64,000 nt of DNA from Puccinellia tenuiflora (GCA_012064385.1 QRDG01000027.1:2114242-2178241), one strand, 5' to 3'; counted from the first letter of the stretch, positions 11,060 to 23,898 are shown. The notes: generated by a model from the letters alone, not told the origin. Numbers and translations are program-made.

Positions 11060-13430
11060 ACATCCCCAAGCTTAACCTATACTCGTCCTCGAGTATAAAG
11101 GTGATAAAACCAACATGGACTTTGCATTTTAAGACTATCAATGGATATCAAAGATGATTACTATTGCTACATAAAGTCAAATGATTCATTCTTCAAAGGA
11201 GTAGCAATATGCAAGATAGATTATAAAGTGATATCAAATATTCAATGTAAGGATGTTCAATGATAATTCACAAAGTGCAACATAGAAGAAAGTACTATGG
11301 ACCAAATGTATGCATAATGAAAAGTAATAACATCCTATGATGGTCATAGAGTACTCTTATAAATCTGAATATAAAAGGTGGACACTTTGGAAAGATATAT
11401 AAATGAGTAGAGGTAAAACATGAATAAGTTTCATCTAACTTTCAAATGCTTCTATTTAAGTTAATGTTTGCAATGTGGTATTCATTGGTGTCAAGCTCTC
11501 ATTACCCCCATCATAACATCTTGAATGGTTAAAGTTTAAAGTGAAAGCAAATATGAGTAGTGTGCTTGACAAAGTATGGGTTGAAAGCTTCATGCCCCGT
11601 GAATACGAGTACCTACACCATGGTGTTACTCAATTTGGGCTACCAAGCAAGTTCAAGTTAAAGTCATTGTAAAAATAGTGTCATCAAGAGGGTCAACTGG
11701 GGTACCTCTTGTCCCAGGACATGGAACAAGCCCATGTAAAAATGACAAGACAAACAAATATAAGGAACAATCTCAACACCTTTTTTATTTACTATTGATA
11801 TAGCTTTTTATTATGAGGTGCATCACTGAAGGTTCACAATAGCATGTAAGTAAATTTCCACCATGAATGATGCATGGCTTAGATTAGCGGCCCAGGTGTC
11901 TCTCTAGCCATTTGTACAAACTACTTAAACTTACTTAGTTTCCACATTTATTTGGCACTATGATAGGCATCCATAAACAAAAGTACATGATATCAACTAA
12001 ATATAATTAAGAACATGTTGAAAGCTTGCCATGTTACAGCACATATGGGCTAACCCCCAACCAAGACTCTTGTCAAGCTCACAGCTTCATAATTTTAATC
12101 ACAACGGTTCATGTTTATTAAGTGCAATAAAAGTAAGGTGTGAGAGCTTTTTAACCAACTTTCCCCATAACAATCAATAATATAAGCATTTAAATTTAGA
12201 GGTGTAGATAATACAAAGTAACATGATAAACATACTCGGAATAACATAAAGCTAATAGGTAGATATGGTGGACTCACTGGAAAACTTTGGTTGAAGGTGT
12301 TGGAAAACAAGTTTTTACTTGTTAGAATTTTTTGAGCTGGCAGGAGGGAGAAAGTTGACCGTCTAAAAGCATGCACAAGTGTCCATAGAACTAACCAATC
12401 CATCTTAAACATAGTAAAGTAACATTCAGCATCAAAACATGAATAAGAGATAGCTCTTGATAAAATAGTTGCAAATTAACAATCATTAAAAAGCATATGA
12501 ATCATGCAACTATATGTATCTTTTTAAATCAACTCAAACATCCCTCTCCCAATCTTTTTAATAGCATCCAACTTAATTCGACCCAAATTTTCAGTATCTC
12601 TCTCATATAAGAATGATAGTGGTGGTCTCAAAAAAAATCAAACCAAAATAAAAAAGCAAATAAAAGACGCTCCAAGTTTATGCGATAAAGTGCATTGATC
12701 AAAAAACAGAAGTTAGACGTGTGCAAACCGAGAGTGTGTTGGTCCAGTGGGGTTGTCTTCACATCCCCAAGCTTATGGTCTTCACCATCCTTGGATAGCT
12801 CTTGGTGCATCTCCTCTAATCGCTGTGAAAAAACTTCAAACACTATTTCTCCCATTTCTTTTCTGTGGGGTGACATTAGTAGTGATAGACAAATGAATTG
12901 CTTGCTGCATAAAAATCCTTAAACAAAAATTCATATGAATGTCCAGAAAGTGTATAATGTTGTATGCCTACTTATAAACTCAATTGGATCAAAAAGATTT
13001 AAGTTAAAAGTTCAAAGAATGCATCAAACAAAATGGGACAGAATCTGTCCAGAAAAACAGCAGCTGTTAAACGCATTTTTCTACCTAGCTTAAGTATGTC
13101 GAAAATTTCTGAAAACATTCATGCGTACAGAAGATGAAAAGTTGCAGTTATAGTAAAAATTTCAGCTCTTTCGGAGTTACATAACAGGAATGAAAAATCA
13201 AACCATGCACAGATTCATGCTGGAATAAAATCTCCGAATGCAAATAGCAACTTTTTCAAACCAAAATGGGTAAAACTTGGTACTTTATTAAAAATTCCAG
13301 AAACAAAACTAAAAACTAAGTCTCTTGTTACAGCAAGAGGACACAAAGAAAATCAAAAATAAAAACAACCGGGTTGCCTCCCGTAAAGCGCTTTCTTTAT
13401 AGCCATATAGCTAGGCTTCTTACTTGATAT
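11060..13430 (-). other. 3' untranslated internal region of element 3
   Basis: About 2.4 kb of AT-rich sequence lies between the gag-protease stop and the 3' LTR. No frame over about 100 codons has recognisable homology. Near the gag stop the minus strand reads GGGAGGCAACCCGG, a motif often seen downstream of Athila-like coding regions in cereals. At 11,070-11,100 there is an inverted pair around the GAGGACGAGTATA motif just upstream of the polypurine tract. No pol remnants were found here. Confidence 0.7.
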
Positions 13431-14696
13431 TTATGATGGACGAAGCTCATGAGGGAGCTTGAACTTTGGTATGTCCCTCTTCTTTGGGAAGTGTTCCATG
13501 CACTTCTTGTGTGGAAACTGAAACTTCACATTCCCTTCTTTTGAATCAATGATAGCACCTGTGGTACGAAGAAAAGGTCTTCCAAGAATAATTGGACTAG
13601 AGGTTTTATTCCCCATATCCATGATTAGAATGTCAACAGGTACAAATGTCATATGCAACTCTACCATAACATCACTTACTTTTCCTAAAGCATGTTTAAT
13701 GGAATCATCAGCAAGTGCAAGTTCAATAGAGCATTTTTCAAGATTCTTTAATTCAAGAACTTCATATAATTCTTTAGATAAAACAGAGACACTAGATCCT
13801 AGATCTAATATAGCATGGTGTGTCTCTTTTCCAATGGTTACTAGTACTTTGGGAATCCATACATCCCCAAGCTTAGGTGGTATCATAGCTTCTTGTTTGT
13901 ACCTAGCAATCTTTTCTTTTAAAATATGATTAGCAATATAATAACCAAAACCTGCTTGGTTGGAGTTGATGGAAGGATCACTTGCAATTTTTTGTAAGAT
14001 AGATATTAATTCATGCAAGCTACAATTATCTAAGTCAAGTAGTGGTTCCTTGACTTCACTAAGCATTTTAACTTCCTCAAATTTTCTCTCTTTCACAACC
14101 CAAACTTGTTTCTTAACAGGAGCTTCCTTCATATGTTTAAATGATGGTTTTTTCTTTAATGAATCACTAACACAAACCAACTTCTCCTCAATTCCGTTGA
14201 GGTAAATATCTTTTTCAAGAAATTCTTTCTCACATAATCTTAGTTTTTGCATAACATTAACTAGTTCATTGTCTATCCTGGGAATGATGTTTTCATAATA
14301 AGATGCTAGTTGTTCAAAATCCTCTTTATTTGGTAGTTTCTCTAATTTGGCTTCAAATTTATCTTTACATAATGCAAGTGCTACTGTGGTATCCTCCACC
14401 TTTTTCTTACTACCCACAAAGCTACCAAAAATTCTTCTAAGTGTCATGGCTGCACAAGGTGGTGTTGACAAGACAAAACTTCCACTTGTAGCCCCATCTA
14501 AAGCATTTTGATACCAAGGATCTATTCCATAATAAAAGTAAAGATTTAGCTTTTCATCTTTACAAGGTGTAGGATCTTCATAGTGTATCCTATTAATTCT
14601 TACCCAAGCATATTTTAATGTTTCTCCAGGACGTTGCTTAAAATTAGAAATGGAACTTAATGGAGGACTCACTTCTTGTTTGTTTCCAATAACCAT
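13431..14696 (-). CDS. gag-protease protein of element 3 (421 aa, intact frame)
   Basis: A single open frame. The N-terminal third carries a gag block (ETLKYAWVRINRIHYEDPTP, then NLYFYYGIDPWYQNALD). The middle is lysine- and glutamate-rich and likely coiled coil. The C-terminal part is an aspartic protease with the active site DLGSSVSVL at about residue 297 and a flap/hydrophobic-glycine block ILGRPFLRTTGAIID at about residue 370-385. Gag packages element RNA and the protease processes it. The start ATG is followed by MVIGNKQEVS; the gag N-terminus is shorter than in complete Athila-like elements. No pol follows the stop, so the gene is the element's only product. The open frame suggests either a recent copy or selection within the family. 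Confidence 0.85.
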   Translation of the reverse strand: MVIGNKQEVSPPLSSISNFKQRPGETLKYAWVRINRIHYEDPTPCKDEKLNLYFYYGIDPWYQNALDGATSGSFVLSTPPCAAMTLRRIFGSFVGSKKKVEDTTVALALCKDKFEAKLEKLPNKEDFEQLASYYENIIPRIDNELVNVMQKLRLCEKEFLEKDIYLNGIEEKLVCVSDSLKKKPSFKHMKEAPVKKQVWVVKERKFEEVKMLSEVKEPLLDLDNCSLHELISILQKIASDPSINSNQAGFGYYIANHILKEKIARYKQEAMIPPKLGDVWIPKVLVTIGKETHHAILDLGSSVSVLSKELYEVLELKNLEKCSIELALADDSIKHALGKVSDVMVELHMTFVPVDILIMDMGNKTSSPIILGRPFLRTTGAIIDSKEGNVKFQFPHKKCMEHFPKKRDIPKFKLPHELRPS

Positions 14697-15002
14697 GATT
14701 GCAAGTTTTTACGTGTTTTTAATTTTTAAATGCTAAACTGAAAATAAAATGACACTAAACAATGTAAACCGAAATAACAAATGCAACACAAAATGCAAAA
14801 CTGAAAATAAAATATGCAAACCGAAATACAAATATGATATGCAAGACAAGAACAAAACAAAATAAAATGCTTTGAAGGTAAAGATGGATAAGATGATGCT
14901 CACGTAGGTGCAACCTCCCCAAGCTTAGGTGTTTGCACAAGTTGGTGATGAAGTTAACTTTGTTGTGAGATACTCCTTTGGACAAATCTTTGCAGCAATG
15001 AT

Positions 15003-15020
15003 TCCCCGGCAACGGCGCCA
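15003..15020 (-). other. Primer-binding site of element 3 (tRNA-Asp)
   Basis: The minus strand reads TGGCGCCGTTGCCGGGGA, complementary to the last 18 bases of plant tRNA-Asp including CCA. It lies ten bases inside the 5' LTR. It sets the direction of the element as leftward. Confidence 0.9.
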
Positions 15021-15915
15021 GAAAACGTCTTGATGGCCTTTGACGTAGTTACCTGCGTCAAAAGAATATGGTTAGGTTGAGACTCCAAGTGCAGAGTGTA
15101 TAGTATAGGAAAGACAGTTTTCCCCATGAGGGGTGACTCGAGAGTTTAATATCGAACTCTCGGGGAATCAGTAGTGAAAGATCTATCTTCTTATCCTTCT
15201 CTTGAAAACCTAAAAAACAAAGTAAATTGTTTTGTGCCCTCAACCTCACCAAGTGGTTGTCAAGCACAAGGTGTGAGAATGATATGAAAATATAATAAAT
15301 GCAAAACAAGAAATAAATATGCAATGATGATAAATAAATATGTAAGGATGGTGGAAACAATGATGGATGATATTTTTGGGTTTTATATTGTGAATGCAAG
15401 ATATGAAAGTATTTTTGTATTTTCGGATTTTTAAATGGCAAAAAAATGAAAATGCTTATAAGTTGTTGGAAAGGTGTTTCTTATGATTAAAAATGGACCG
15501 GGGTTCATGGTTTCACAAATGCACTCCCTCTTTAATAAAGTGGTAGATAATGGAACACTAGAATTGACATATGAGATTGCAACAAAAAGGTTTCATGATA
15601 AGTTACTAATTATATGGGCATCACATCCTAACATAGAGATCTTTTGTTTATTAATCTCTCTTATACTCCACCAAGATGTGAACTAAATCTTAGCACCTAT
15701 GTAATTAAGATAAATCAGAGTATAGCTTTAAGTCTTATGACATGAAGTTAAAATAAGAACATGCTAGATCTAGTCATGGAGAAGTGGCAATGGTCACACC
15801 CACACCTCCGGTAGCATGGTATTTTTCTTTATACCTAGTGAGGCAACAAAGTAAGGTAAAAATACCCAAGTGGATCATGGAACTTCTCTCACTTTCACCG
15901 CACTAGCCACCCCCT

Positions 15916-17208
15916 TGATACGTCTCAAACGTATCTATAATTTTTGAGTGATCCATGTTAGTTTTGTGATATTGTCACATGTTTTTACAGTCATTTATAT
16001 CATTTTTATGAATTTTCTTGGACTAACCTATTGACAAGATGCCAAGTGTCAGTTCCCTGTTTTTGCTGTCTTTTTGTTTCAGAAATTTACTTCTGGAAAT
16101 ATTCTCGGAATTGGACGAAAATTTACGGGGAATTTCTATTTGCCACGACGAAGTACCAGTCCGAAGGAGAGCCGGAGGGGAGGCCCTCAGGGCAGAGGCG
16201 CCCCCCTGACGCGGCCTGGGGGTCACCCACGGGTGGGGCCCGCCCCTGCCCGTGGGACCTCACCTCGGCCCCCTCCGACGCCTATAAATTTCCTATTACC
16301 CTAAAAACGTCGAGGCGGCTATTATTTTCCAGAAACTCGACCCCGACGCGCCGTCACTGAAAACCCTAGTTCGGGGTCCAATCTGAAGCTGATCCCGGCA
16401 CTCTGCCGGAGGGGAGATCGATCCCGGAGGGCTCTTCATCATCATGCCTTCCTCCGGGATGATTTGTGAGTAGTCTCACCTTGGACTACGGGTCCATGGC
16501 AGTAGCTAGTTGGTAGTCTCTCTCTCTTGTGCTTCATGTCTTATGATCTTGTGAGCTGCCTAACATGATCAAGATCGATTATTGTAATGCTATGTGATGT
16601 GTTTGCTGGGATCCGATGGATTATGAAGTTATATTCAGATTGTGCATGATTCTTATATGAGTAATTTATGTTCTTGCATGCTCTCCGATGTGCGTAGTTA
16701 CTTTGGCCAAGTGATTGTGTGTATCTCCAAGAGAGGGTATTTATGCTACATAGTGGGTTCATGCCCCCTTTTGTTCCTGGGCACGAGTGACAGAAACGTC
16801 TAAGGGCGAGGATGTGTTGTTTCTACTAAGGGTAAAACAGCGGTGTTAATGTCTCTTTTGATATTAGTATTGCTTACTTCATGCACTTTACTTAATGCAA
16901 TTGTCTGTTGCTTGCAACTTAATACCGTTGGGTGACAGGCTGGATAGCGATCTCACGATGGACTTTTTAGACAAAGACGTAGTTGGACTCAACGGTCTTT
17001 GTTCCTTGTCGTGATGCCTCCACAAATATTATCATGTCCTTTTTTTCATATCTAAATTGGGTTTGTGTCATGATCTTGTCAATTGCCTAGCTGTAATTCG
17101 TTCATCCATCACATGCATATTTTATTTACTTGAGAGACTACACTAGTGAACCCATGGCCCCCGGTCCATCTTTTTACATTGTTTACAACCTCATTTACTT
17201 GCTTTTAA
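15916..17208 (+). repeat. Truncated 5' LTR of element 4
   Basis: It starts TGATACGTCTCAAACGTATC and is colinear with 19,589-20,868 apart from point changes and one length difference near 15,990. Homology stops after TACTTGCTTTTAA. A TATAAA box (about 16,283) precedes CCTATTACCC. The TGATACGT family is the same as the LTRs of element 7. Confidence 0.85.
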
Positions 17209-19588
17209 AGTGCGAGGTGTTTAGCCTCTAATGCATTGAAAGTGCGAGGTGTTGTTTTGCTGTCCAAAAACAAATTATGTGCGTCTGTTGCACGAAATTA
17301 GAAAAATCGCCAGAATCTTATCTTTTTCTGATAATTTTTTACAGCAAGCCTGATGCTTTTATCTATCTTTCGTTAGTTTTAAGTTTTTTTGATTTGAGCT
17401 GCGGAATTGCTTCGAAAAATTCAATCTTTACAGATTGTCCAGTTTTGACAGATTCTGCCTTTATTTTGTATTCGCCTCTTTTACCATCGTTCAATGTGAA
17501 ACTCTTGAGGGAGAGTATCACATTGAGGATTAGTAAACAGTAGCTAATACCCAATGAAGTTTGTTTGCAATTTGTCCTAAGTTGAACATATGTGTATTTT
17601 AATTTATGAGCACTAACCCTCTAATCAAATTATGAGAAGTTTTGTGTGAAGGGAGTTTTTAAGTTCCAAAGGAGAGGAATATGAAGAAATCGAGGACGGA
17701 TCAGAGCTCAAGCTTGGGGATGCCCCCATGACACCCCCTCTGAATATCAAGAACTATCAAGAGTCAAAGCTTGGGGATGCCCAAGGCATCCCCTCATCTT
17801 CATCGACTATCATAAGGTCGTCTTCGTTGAACTTCGTTTTTATCACTTTACATATTATGTGCTATGCTTGGAGCATCTTTTTACTTTTAGTTTTGTTAGT
17901 TTGTTTGCTAGTCATATCTTTGTTGGATCCTAGCTTTATTTGTGTGGGAGAGAGACACGCTCCGCTTTTTCGTTTGAATACTCCTTTGCTTCGCTTATAT
18001 CTTTTTGAGTATTCTTAGCTACTGTCTGTTTTCTAGTAAGCTCTCGCTTTTAGCGTTTATCTTATTTAGAGCTGCTAGTTGTTAAGTTAAACTCTCTTGT
18101 TCTTCACTTATACTTATTGGAGAGTTGTTGTTGAAAAATTGCTTTAATTGTCAATGCGACAAAATGTTGTTTGTGTGATGATAGAATAAAATGAAAAGCC
18201 TGCATAGTTTTGTAGATCATGGTGTGGATACTTGATGCTTCTCAATTGTTTTGAGATGTTAAGTTGAATGCTTAAACTTGCTAGTTATTTGAGTGGAATT
18301 GATTAGTAAAGAAATAGGGTTGAAAGCTTGAAATTGTGTGGTTTTTCACAGTTGTTAATTCATAGTGCTAATCTTTCCATCAAAGAATTGTTTGGTCAAC
18401 AAGGGAGATGGTGTAGAGTTTTTATGGTTATGACCGGTAAATGTCTTATATTGTTTTGTTACCGGTTATTGTTAGATGTTTGCTTCAAACACCTTTTTTT
18501 TGCTAAGCCTAAAAATTCGTACTGAGTGTATGGTTCACTCGTGCATTCAATCCCCAAAGCCAAAATTTCTTGCCAGCTGAGTCCACCATATCTATCTATG
18601 CATGGTATTTCCTACCATTCCAAGTAAATTTGTCATGTGCTACCTTTAAAAATTCAAAATACTTCTTCTTTGTGCCTCTGTTTTTAAGCTCATGAGGGAG
18701 CAGTAGAGAGCTAGATATAACTTGTGACAAGCGAGGTCATTTCCCCCCTTTCACCCGGTGTTGATGGATTACATCTTCACTTGAATCAACCCGAGAGCAG
18801 CTTAAGCAAAAATATAAATATAACTCACAATTCTCCTCCGCGCAATGCAAATCTGAGAAATCAGCCCAAACATTGGACAGTGGCGAAACCAAGGAGAAAG
18901 AAGAGCGTACTCGCTCTTCTAAGAACCAGCTGCTCTCACAAGTCTAAAAACCTTGCTTGTCATGAGGGACTAGATAGTTTCTCTTGTGAAGTCGACAAAA
19001 GCATGCATACCTTAAAATCATTTTACTTCTGTTTTAAAAACCAAAAAGCTCTAGCACATGACTAATCCCTGCTTCCCTCTGCGAAGGGCCTTTCTTTTAC
19101 TTTTAATGTTGAGTCAGTTTTCCCTTTTTCCTTCTATCTCCACAAAAAGCAAACATCTAGCAATGACCCTGGGTATCGTTGAGCATATTACATTATCAAG
19201 ATTAAACATGAAGCTTTATATTGACTTTATCTATAAGATAAGCCATTGGAAGTTGAAGCTCTTTGCTAATGCTTACATCTTCCTTTGTGTTGATTCTCAA
19301 ACACTTTTGTCATGGAATTATTATCCTTGTGAATTATCAAATATGTCGATCACATTGTTTTCATGTCTTTGACATACTATTTATGAAATGTTTTGCTTGG
19401 ATGATTCAACTTGTTTATTCATTGCTTTCTTGCTATCAATTATAGACAATTGTTTTGTATCTCCTCATTCACATCCTTTGATTTGCATCACTATCTTGAT
19501 CAATAATGTGTTGGTCGCATGTCTCATCAAAAATTATTTGTTATGACTTACCTACTCGAGGACGAGTAGGAGTTAAGCTTGGGGATGC
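17209..19588 (+). other. Internal 3' untranslated remnant of element 4
   Basis: It has no coding capacity and contains only short frames. The repeated AAAGTGCGAGGTGTT at 17,207 and 17,239 sits beside the deletion point. The distal end (ACTCGAGGACGAGTAGGAG, then AAGCTTGGGGATGC) is the classic Athila-like polypurine region before a 3' LTR. Its composition is T-rich. Confidence 0.7.
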
Positions 19589-21168
19589 TGATACGTCTCA
19601 AACGTATCTATAATTTTTGAGTGATCCATGCTAGTTTTGTGATATTGTCACGTGTTTTGGGGATGCTTCGGACTAACCTATTGACAAGATGCCAAGTGCC
19701 AGTTCCCTGTTTTTGCTATGTTTTTGTTTCAGAAATTTACTTCTAGAAATATTCTCGGAATTGGACGAAACTTTATGGGGAATTTTTATTTGCCACGACG
19801 AAGTACCAGTCCGAAGGAGAGCCGGAGGGGAGGCCCCACAGGGCAGAGGCACCCCCCTGACGCGACCTGGGGGTCACCCGCGGGTGGGGCCCGCCCCTGC
19901 CCGTGGGACCTCACCTCGGCCCCCTCCGACGCCTATAAATTTCCTTTTACCCTAAAAACGTTGAGGCGGCCATTATTTTCCAGAAACTGGACCCCGACGC
20001 GCCGTCACCGAAAACCCTAGTTTGGGGTCCAATCTGAAGCTGATCCCGGCACTCTGCCGGAGGGGAGATCGATCCCGGAGGGCTCTTCATCGTCATGCCT
20101 TCCTCCGGGATGATTTGTGAATAGTCTCACCTTGGACTACGGGTCCATGGCAGTAGCTAGTTGGTAGTCTCTCTCTCTTGTGCTTCATGTCTTATGATCT
20201 TGTGAGCTGCCTAACATGATCAAGATCAATTATTGTAATGCTATGTGATGTGTTTGCTAGGATCCGATGGATTATGAAGTTATGTTCAGATTGTGCATGA
20301 TTCTTATATGAGTAATTTATGTTCTTGCATGCTCTCTGATGTGCGTAGTTACCTTGGCCAAGTGATTGTGTGTATCTCCAAGAGAGGGTATTTATGCTGG
20401 ATAGTGGGTTCATGCCCCCTTTTGTTCTTGGGCACGAGTGACAGAAACGTCTAAGGGTGAGGGTGTGCTGTTGCTACTAAGGGTAAAACAACAGTGTTAA
20501 TGTCTCTTTTGATATTAGTATTGCTTACTTCATGCACTTTACTTAATGCAATTGTCTGTTGCTTGCAACTTAATACCGTTGGGTGACAGGCTGGATAGCG
20601 ATCCCACGGTGGACTTTTTAGACAAAGACGAAGTTGGACTCAACGGTCTTTTTTCCTTGTCGTGATGCCTCCATAAATATTATCATGTCCTTTTTGTCAT
20701 AGCTAAATTGGGTTTGTGTCATGATCTTGTCAATTGCCTAGCTGTAATTCGTTCACCCATCACATGCATATTTTATTTACTTGAGAGACTCCACTAGTGA
20801 ACCCATGGCCCCCGGTCCATCTTTTTACATTGTTTACAACCTCATTTACTTGCTTTTAATTATCATTACTCCTCTGGTCACTTTTCCTATTTCATCTATT
20901 TAATCATACAATTAACCGCTTTGTTTTCTGCGAGACCGGAAAGATTGACAACCTTTCCGCCGTTGGGGGCAAAGTATTTTGGTTGAGTGTGTGCAGGTCC
21001 ACATCTGTTGAAGGTCAAGCGCCAGAGATCTTCAACATTCACCTCGTTGTTGATTTCAAAGTCCTACTGGTTCGATAAACCTCGGTTCGTTAAACGAGGG
21101 AAAACTGCTACTAGCTGCAATTCTGCCTTCGCTTGGGGCACCACCCAACTTATTTTAATACAGCAGCA
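19589..21168 (+). repeat. 3' LTR of element 4 (1,580 bp)
   Basis: It begins TGATACGTCTCAAACG directly after the polypurine tract and ends CAGCAGCA before the CCCCT duplication. The last 300 bases, lost from the 5' copy, include GGCAAAGTATTTTGG and CTGGTTCGATAAACCTCGG, which are also present inverted in element 7. Confidence 0.88.
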
Positions 21169-22034
21169 CCCCTCATTACTCCAACTAATGCGCACGTTCC
21201 CCCACACACACTCTCATAAACATGCTTGATCAAAACAAGTAGACAAGAACGGGATACATAATATGCATCTACTTTCATAACTGAAACAAAACAATTGCAA
21301 TCTCAAACATATATTAACTCATAAAGAGATCCACCACAACGGTATTACATAGATGACCGTAATCATGTTCGGCAGCTCATACGGTGCTAATTAGTGAAGC
21401 TCAAGAGAGAGGAGAGATACATAAGTTACTTCCACAAACCCATAGTCCAGGGGTGGACTACTCCCTCTTCATCATGGAGACGGTGGAGATGTCGTTGGGG
21501 GAGATGGAGACCATGCCGACAGCGCTCTGCCGGAGTTTTCCCCCTCCAATCTGCAGCTCCAGATATCTGTTTCGGTGTTTCTGTGTTTTCGGCGGCCTCC
21601 CTTCCGAAAGGCGTCGGGAGACTATTTTTATAGTCGGTTTTAGGTCAAGACGAAGCTTCTGCAAGAAAGATCGACGACAACGGAGCCACGAGGGCCCAGA
21701 TGAGTGGTCCCACGCGGCCAAGGAATCTGGCCGCGTGGGCCACCCTCTTCTGGCCCTCAGGCCTCTGTTTATTCGCTTCCTTCGCCCCTATGCTTTGTTC
21801 CTTCCAAAAACTGATGCTCGTAAATTTTCAGGTCATTTGGACGTCGTTTGGGTCCCTGAAACATCAAAATATAGAAAATAGGGTTTTCTGCCAGTGCAGG
21901 GTTAATTCCAGAAAAATAGGAAAACTGTGAAATCTTCCCAAAATCATTATAAAACAATGATATAACCCTTATATGATGCAAATATGAGTATTATAATGCA
22001 AAGTTCATGTATGCATTTTACATGCATCAGTCGC

Positions 22035-23860
22035 TTCTTGCTTTCAGCCCATTTTTGGTCTTCTCCGGCATGTTGAGCAGAGTGCCAAACAAACTCTCGA
22101 ACACATTCTTCGTGATATGCATTAGATCAAGGCAATGAGGCGTATCGAGGATGGGCCAGTACGGCAAGTCCCAAAACACGGACCTCGTCTTCCATACACC
22201 CTGGAGTGGTTTTGGCGCCTTTTGCTTCTTTCCCAGCCGAGGGCACTCTTCCCATTCATTCAGCAACTCGTAGATTTCTTCGCCGCACCTCTTACGTGGA
22301 GGTCCCCGGAGCTCATCTTCACCGTTGAAAAGGTCTCCACGCCTTATCCACGGGTCTTTCTTGGGTAGCCACCTTCGATGGCCGATGTAGACAGTTTTCA
22401 AAGACCCGGGATCTTTCCGGAGCTGGACAAACGTCGGGTCATCCATGCACCTCACACATCCATTATGTTCGTGGCACACCTTGCCTGAGACGTATCCGTA
22501 GCCGAGAAAGTCATGCATCATACAGAGCAAGGCGGCTCTCATAGGGAAATATTATTCTGCAAAGGCGTCCCATGTGTTGACCCCTTCCTCAGCCCATAAC
22601 GTGTCTAGCTCATCTTTCAGTAGCTTCAGATACAGATTGATGTCGTTGCCTGGTTGTTTCAGCCCTTGAATGAGCATGCTCATGTGTATGTACTTACTCT
22701 TCATGCACAACCATGGCGGGAGGTTGTATATCCATACAAACACAGGCCCGGTGCTATGTGTGCTGCTCTGGTTGCCAAACGGATTGAGCCCATCGGTGCT
22801 CGCACCCAACCTGATGTTCCTTGGCTCTGCCCAGAAAGTTGCATATACATCGTCTAATGCTTTCCACTGACTTGGATCTGAAGGGTGTGTCAGATTTACC
22901 TTTTCATTCCGCTCTGGATCTTTCGGAACTTTCTCCCTTCTTTCAGCGTGCCAGCGCATGAGCTTTTCTTCCTTGCGGTCCACGAAATAGCGCTACGGAT
23001 GGGGGATGAGCGGAAAGTTCCACATAACTTTTCTAGAATCTTTCCTCCCTTTCTTGTATCGAGCAGCCTTGCACATCGGACATGTGGTCTTGTCTGCGTC
23101 CTCTTCCTGAAAAATGTAGCAGTCGTTGATGCACACGTGGTATTTTTCGCACGATGAATCTAAGGGGCACCTGATTTTCTTGGCCTCGTCACAACTTTTA
23201 GGACACGTGTTCTCCTTCGGAAGCTTGTTGTGCCAGTATTACAAACTTGCGTCGACGCTTACGTCGCTCCATTTGTATCTTGCCTTTATTTGCAGAACAT
23301 CAAGCGCTACTTTCAAGCGGGAGTCATCCGGTTCGCAATCTGGATACACGGAGTATTCGAGTCTATCTCCAGTTGCGCGAGCTTAGATTGCTCTCTTGCA
23401 GCAGATCTGGAGTTAGTCGTCTTCTTGAGAAGCAATTCTTTGAGATGAGGGTCCTGCACGGCTGAAGTTAGCGGTGTCCGCGTGTCCTCGTCTTCCTCTG
23501 TTACGTGTTGGTCATCATTATCTTCTCCAGCATATATATCATGAGTTGGATGAGCAGGCTCTTGATCATCTTGTTGCACCTCGTTGTCATTGACCTACTG
23601 CTCTTCCTGATCATTTCCTGCCGCCGCCCCATGGAGTTCATCATCATCTTCATCATCACTTATCCACTGAGTGTGCCCCTCCATGAAATCACGCCTGAGC
23701 AGGTGCTCCAGCAAATCTCCGCTAAAGGGGTCGAGCAAGCCCTGTAGTCTGCATATTTGACACAGACATCGTATCACTTTGCGATTATTCCGTAACATAT
23801 CTTCCGTCGCGTGTCTCAAGTATCTATTCACGACATGTTCGCTCAAAGTGACCATTGTCG
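22035..23860 (-). pseudogene. TNP2 transposase, N-terminal and central part (CACTA)
   Basis: Read leftwards, fragments appear in the order expected for TNP2. First is a transposase-associated zinc region (IRCLCQICRLQGLL...HLLRRDFMEGHTQW, about 23,660-23,770), then an acidic linker. Next is the stretch RLKVALDVLQIKARYKW and PKSCDEAKKIRCPLDSSCEK. The transposase_21 core follows (RNIRLGASTDGLNPFGN, YNLPPWLCMKSKYIHMSM), then HDFLGYGYVSGKVCHEHNG and CLDLMHITKNVFESLFGTLL. It ends KARSD at the GTCGC duplication of element 3. Breaks occur at 22,545, 22,990 and 23,240. The N-terminus is separated from upstream sequence by the TA microsatellite. Confidence 0.9.
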
Positions 23861-23896
23861 CCTGCACGTGGTGTAGAACCAATACAATTAGTAAAA

Positions 23897-23898
<2 letters not shown>

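Larger units (their letters stand above)
15916..21168 (+). mobile_element. Element 4: LTR retrotransposon nested in the LTR of element 3, coding region deleted
   Basis: It is flanked by the 5-bp duplication CCCCT (15,911-15,915 and 21,169-21,173). The right LTR (19,589-21,168) is complete. The left LTR matches it only to about 17,208, after which the PBS, gag and pol are missing. The remaining internal part is 3' untranslated sequence ending in the polypurine tract TTAAGCTTGGGGATGC. The order LTR-internal-PPT-LTR on the plus strand gives the direction. A single deletion from within the 5' LTR through pol would explain it. Confidence 0.88.
9323..22029 (-). mobile_element. Element 3: gag-protease-only Gypsy (Athila-like) LTR retrotransposon
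   Basis: Both LTRs are present (9,323-11,059 and 15,031-22,029, the latter split by element 4). They are flanked by a perfect 5-bp duplication GTCGC at 9,318-9,322 and 22,030-22,034. The PBS is a perfect tRNA-Asp match. The internal region (11,060-15,030) encodes one gag-protease protein and no reverse transcriptase, RNase H or integrase, so it must depend on enzymes from a relative. The arrangement matches the TR-GAG / large non-autonomous class. It is inserted in the TNP2 gene of the CACTA element. Confidence 0.9.
15031..22029 (-). repeat. 5' LTR of element 3, split by element 4 (15,031-15,915 and 21,169-22,029)
   Basis: The first part starts TGATGGCCTTTGACG, like the other LTR. The sequence breaks after CCACCCCCT, and the same LTR sequence resumes at 21,169 with CCCCTCATTACTCC. 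Joined, the two parts equal the left LTR. The LTR promoter should lie in this copy and would be disrupted by the insertion. Confidence 0.9.

Noticed and set aside
14755..15012. 85-codon minus-strand frame upstream of the gag of element 3
   Set aside because: It overlaps the primer-binding site and has a hydrophobic low-complexity composition from AT-rich leader; no homology.
22654..23465. Plus-strand frames opposite the TNP2 gene
   Set aside because: They are shadows of the minus-strand transposase coding sequence.
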